Shown: in pieces, positions 61,222 through 64,000 of the stretch
Numbering within the stretch: position 1 is the first letter of the stretch
Layout of the letters: every line of letters begins with the position of its first letter
Source of the DNA: Limnephilus marmoratus
Lineage: Eukaryota; Arthropoda; Insecta; Trichoptera; Limnephilidae
Length of the DNA: 64,000 bases
Reading direction: 5' to 3'
Assembly: GCA_917880885.1 (NCBI GenBank)
Contig: OU862928.1
Location: forward strand, 42,644,962 to 42,708,961
The notes under the pieces: model-generated
Told to the model about the DNA's origin: nothing
What the model saw: the letters and a program-made list of their open reading frames with translations, nothing else
The model's database searches: none
Made by a program: the position numbers and the translations under genes

Positions 61222-61625
61222 ATGAAACGGCGCAGCGTCCGTGGTTCAGGGATAAAGCTCTCGACCCGCAATCCAAAGGTCGAGGTTCAAATCCTGACAT
61301 GCACAAGTTTACTTTGTTTTATTGTTTTGTGTTATTTCACATTTTCATGATTTTAAAATAATATAAGTTATTTGCAGCAGATTTCAGAGTGAAAGATATT
61401 CTAAGTATCGTCCTGGTGTAAGACCACCATTCAGAAATGAAACGTAGCTTAAAGAGGCTTTTACTGTGTTTTATGACCAGATCTGAATAGCCTCTCCACT
61501 TTCTTCTTTCCCACCTGCTTCCCCTCCCTACTACCGTCAGCTTCATCCCAATTGGGGATGTCGTAGTCTCACTGGCTCTAGTCGGGAGCAGTTGGAATTC
61601 TTGTGCGGTACACATTCAAAACAAT
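61222..61625 (+). mobile_element. tRNA-headed SINE (SINE-C), second copy
   Basis: Head with TGGTTCAGGGATAAAG (A-box region) and AGGTTCAAATCC (B box, about 61280-61291), then the same body as 56705 (GTCCTGGTGTAAGACCACCA; CAGATCTGAATAGCC; GTCGTAGTCTCACTGGCTCT) and end GGAATTCTTGTGCGGTACAC. Moderately diverged, no long A tail. Confidence 0.8.
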
Positions 61626-61856
61626 CACTTATGAGATTAACCGATGCAAAAGTTAGTTCTAAAAGTAAACTATTTGAAGACTTTGGGATAAAAACCTCAA
61701 GTTTTTATATCATTTTTCAGTTTATCTATGAGTTTATGCAAAGGTCGTTGTTAAATATTTCGAAAAAAAATTCTGTTTTGTAAAATGTTATACTTTTGTA
61801 AAAACTTTAAATGTTTAAAAAATTATTATTAAAACATTGGCGCAATATTGGAGGCC

Positions 61857-62295
61857 AATTTGGGAGGCGGGTATGGGTACCGCCGCCCCTGGAACCGTTC
61901 ATTGGATAACCAACACCTCTGCCATGGGTCACCCCAGGTGGTTTGTTAAGTTTGGTGACTTAGCAGGGATGCCAGGATTAGGTTTGTACTGGTTTTGGTG
62001 GCGGATGCGACTGCCCACTGATCAGGAGAGGCCGGATAAGGGAGACCCTTTGACTCTCGATTCGGACTCTCTCGACCCCAACGCTTTGCGTCGCAATGGA
62101 GGGATGGATTCATACGTCACTCCACATTCACCTCCAGATTCCTACCCACCCCGTCATTCGTTTTTCCTTCCCAAAACTTCCTTTCCTTCTTTCCATTTAA
62201 AAGATCCTCCGCACAGCGTCCCGAAAGATGACATAGGCTCTAAAGAAAAATATTTTCCTCACGGCCACCTTTCTGGAGTTAATGTTAATAAAACG
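61857..62295 (+). mobile_element. SINE-A copy, long form
   Basis: Head GGGAGGCGGGTATGGGTACC (61862), all central blocks, and a mutated terminal hairpin (CTCCGCACAGCGTCCCGAAA ... TCTGGAGTTAATGTTAATAA). The tail is no longer A-rich. Confidence 0.8.
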
Positions 62296-62338
62296 CTGGG
62301 TGTCCCTCTTCCGCTAGTGATAATAAGTATACGTAAAC

Positions 62339-62427
62339 AAGACAAAAATTAGAATCTTGCAATAGCCTTGAAGGAGTAACCATCTGTTACTTATACCAGG
62401 GCGGGTAAGAGGTGGATAACCTCCAAT
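62339..62427 (+). mobile_element. R1-like LINE 3' fragment
   Basis: TTAGAATCTTGCAATAGCCT, GGAGTAACCATCTGTTACTT and CCAGGGCGGGTAAGAGGTGG match the last 85-90 bases of the R1-like element ending at 56064. An extreme 5'-truncated sister insertion. Confidence 0.8.
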
Positions 62428-62456
62428 GCCGTCGACTAAATCCCACTGTTCCTCGC

Positions 62457-62495
62457 CAGTGAAAGCGTACACCCTTCATGTGTACGCTTTCACTG
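62457..62495. repeat. Perfect 16-bp hairpin
   Basis: CAGTGAAAGCGTACAC (62457-62472), loop CCTTCAT, and its exact reverse complement (62480-62495). It lies 30 bases after the R1 fragment; origin unknown. Confidence 0.85.
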
Positions 62496-63139
62496 CACAT
62501 ATATTCAAAGCTTTTTTTATTGCAGCCAACTCTCACTGCGTTTCCTATAACACAATCCGAAACGTTGGATAAAGAAGGAGGTAGCGCAACAAGGCATAAT
62601 TCCCCAAAAAACAATCACGATAATACTTTCGACCGCGAAAATCTCAAATCATCTCAGTTGATATTTCTTCATAAAACTTAACTATATCAGATAACAGATT
62701 GATTTCTCTCCCATTAAAGTAATTTAATATTTCGATGAACCCTTTAAAATTTTTTAATTCAATTATAATCAAAAGATTAAACGGAAGGTTTCTAGCAGAG
62801 CTTAAAATAACGTGATTATACAATTTCTGGATTGATTTCTCTCCCCTAGAGAAGGGGTGGGAAGTATAAAGAATAAAGAAAAGTTTCACCTCTCAAAGAA
62901 AACTCCTTCAAAAAGATCTCATTAAACGACAAGAAATACCTACCTTTGTGATAACACGAAATGTTCAGAATTATTTTATATAGCCCATTTACCACTCTCT
63001 ATTATTGTTATGTTCCAAGCATTATGTGTTGAAAATTCATTAAAATCTACCAAACCTTAGCCATATTATCTAAAAGTTGCCTGTGAACGTGAACCCTCGA
63101 CAGCGCATGTTCTTGTGTCCAGGGTGAGCCAAAGATAAC
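62496..63139. other. No gene; dispersed phrase
   Basis: 62557-62600 carries TCCGAAACGTTGG and AAGAAGGAGGTAGCGCAACA, shared with 25957 and (reversed) 48555. The rest is unrecognised. Confidence 0.45.
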
Positions 63140-63340
63140 GGTATTTTTGAAGTAAAACTTCATGCACGCTCGATTTGGGGGGTAAGCTGGTGAATGCGTT
63201 ACGAAAAGTGCTGATGTGTTACAAAAAGTGGTGATGTGTTACGAAAAGTGTGATGTTACGATATGTGTGATGTTACGAAAAATGTGATGCGAACGGTAAT
63301 CGAGGCGAACGGTGATCGATGGCGAGGAGAACGGTTGGGC
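63140..63340 (+). repeat. Dispersed satellite, second locus
   Basis: Short repeats of TTACGAAAAGTGTGATG and GGCGAACGGTGATCGATGG, related to 8660-8835. Confidence 0.65.
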
Positions 63341-63659
63341 CCAAAGATATTGAAATATAAGTAGATGTGCTATCTGCTGTTTTTACTATGTGGGTCTGCG
63401 CTTCCGGGTGTCGCCGATATTGTTTACCAATTAACAAATAAACTAAAAGAACAAATAATTAACGAATAAACCAAACGAACGTTAAACTAAATGAACGAAT
63501 TCTTTCCTTATTCAAAATATATTGTTAACCAATATTAAAGCACATTTTAAAAAAATCTACGATTTTAACAAATTCTTTTTGTATGAAAACTACGCTAATT
63601 AGCGCGTAGTCCGGCGACAGTTGTGCGGACACATAGCATATCTCTTCTGTATTTGAATA
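63341..63659. other. No recognisable gene
   Basis: 63425-63500 is rich in AAACTAAAYGAAC-type repeats; otherwise unrecognised. Confidence 0.45.
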
Positions 63660-63990
63660 TCTTTGGATGGGCCTTTACGCACGCTTGACTTGGGGAGTGA
63701 AAAGGATAAAGATAAGGATGGTCACCCCAAGGTCGTTGGTCACCCCAATGTCGTAGGTCACACCAAGATCGTAATTCACCCCAAGGTCGTAGGTCATCCC
63801 ACGGTCGTAGGTTACCCCAGGGTCATAGGTCACCGCGTAGTCATATGTCACCCCAATGTCATGTCACCCCAATGTCAATGTCAATGTCAATGTCAATGTC
63901 AATGTCAATGTCAATGTCAATGTCAATGTCAATGTCAATGTCAATGTCAATGTTGATGTCAATGTCAATGTAAATGTCAATGTTATATGT
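63660..63990. repeat. 18-bp repeats grading into a 6-bp satellite
   Basis: After a CTTTACGCACGCTTGACTTG segment (shared with 8705), about eight units of GGTCACCCCAAGGTCGTA (63720-63860) are followed by about twenty units of CAATGT (63870-63990). The 97-codon frame across it is a repeat artefact. Confidence 0.9.
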
Positions 63991-64000
63991 TCTTTTATAA

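Noticed and set aside
63663..63956. 97-codon His/Val/Gln/Cys repeat frame
   Set aside because: Translation of the 18-bp and 6-bp repeats.

Overview
The window is animal nuclear DNA, most likely from an insect. The base composition is AT-rich, there are no bacterial-style operons, and the mobile elements are typically arthropod: R1-like, CR1/Daphne-like, jockey-like and RTE-like non-LTR retrotransposons, a Ty3/gypsy element, a cecropia-type mariner, hAT and Tc1/mariner miniature elements, Helitrons ending in CTAG, and tRNA-headed SINEs. Several of these (cecropia-type mariner ends, the RTE-like families, a mag-like gypsy element) would fit Lepidoptera, but the order cannot be fixed from this sequence.

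Only one convincing host gene is visible: an intron-free 543-residue secreted leucine-rich-repeat protein (14037-15668, plus strand). A CpG-dense island near 49.65-49.88 kb may be the promoter of another gene whose exons are not recognisable here. Almost everything else is repeats at different stages of decay.

Layout: 0-12.5 kb holds decayed LINE fragments, a mariner remnant carrying a foldback insertion, and copies of a short retroposon called SINE-A here. 12.5-16.8 kb holds the LRR gene, a palindrome and a 40-bp minisatellite. 17.7-24.0 kb holds a long CR1/Daphne-like LINE on the minus strand. Between its PHD-finger ORF1 and its endonuclease-RT ORF2 lies a 2-kb array of about 57-bp units, itself open for 671 codons (Phe/Tyr/Lys/Asn-rich, 19-residue period). 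25.3-27.3 kb has two cut-and-paste elements with clean target duplications. 28.0-30.7 kb is a three-level nest (MITE in LINE in SINE-A). 31-40.5 kb is a mosaic of SINE-A, related LINE 3' ends, Helitrons and a 7-bp satellite. 40.9-46.2 kb is a young gypsy element (two 167-bp LTRs with one difference, 5-bp target duplication, one intact 1368-codon polyprotein) inserted in a 58-bp tandem array. 50.3-56.1 kb is an R1-like LINE with intact ORF2, inserted with an 11-bp duplication into a SINE-A copy. 56-64 kb is SINE, Helitron and satellite debris.

Two points tie the region together. First, SINE-A and a decayed LINE family (LINE-B) share the same 3' end, a nested hairpin followed by GTAAAAA, which suggests that the LINE machinery mobilised the SINE. 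Second, many insertions are nested with recognisable target duplications, so their relative order can be read. The strongest candidate for something undescribed is the open tandem-repeat frame at 21014-23029.
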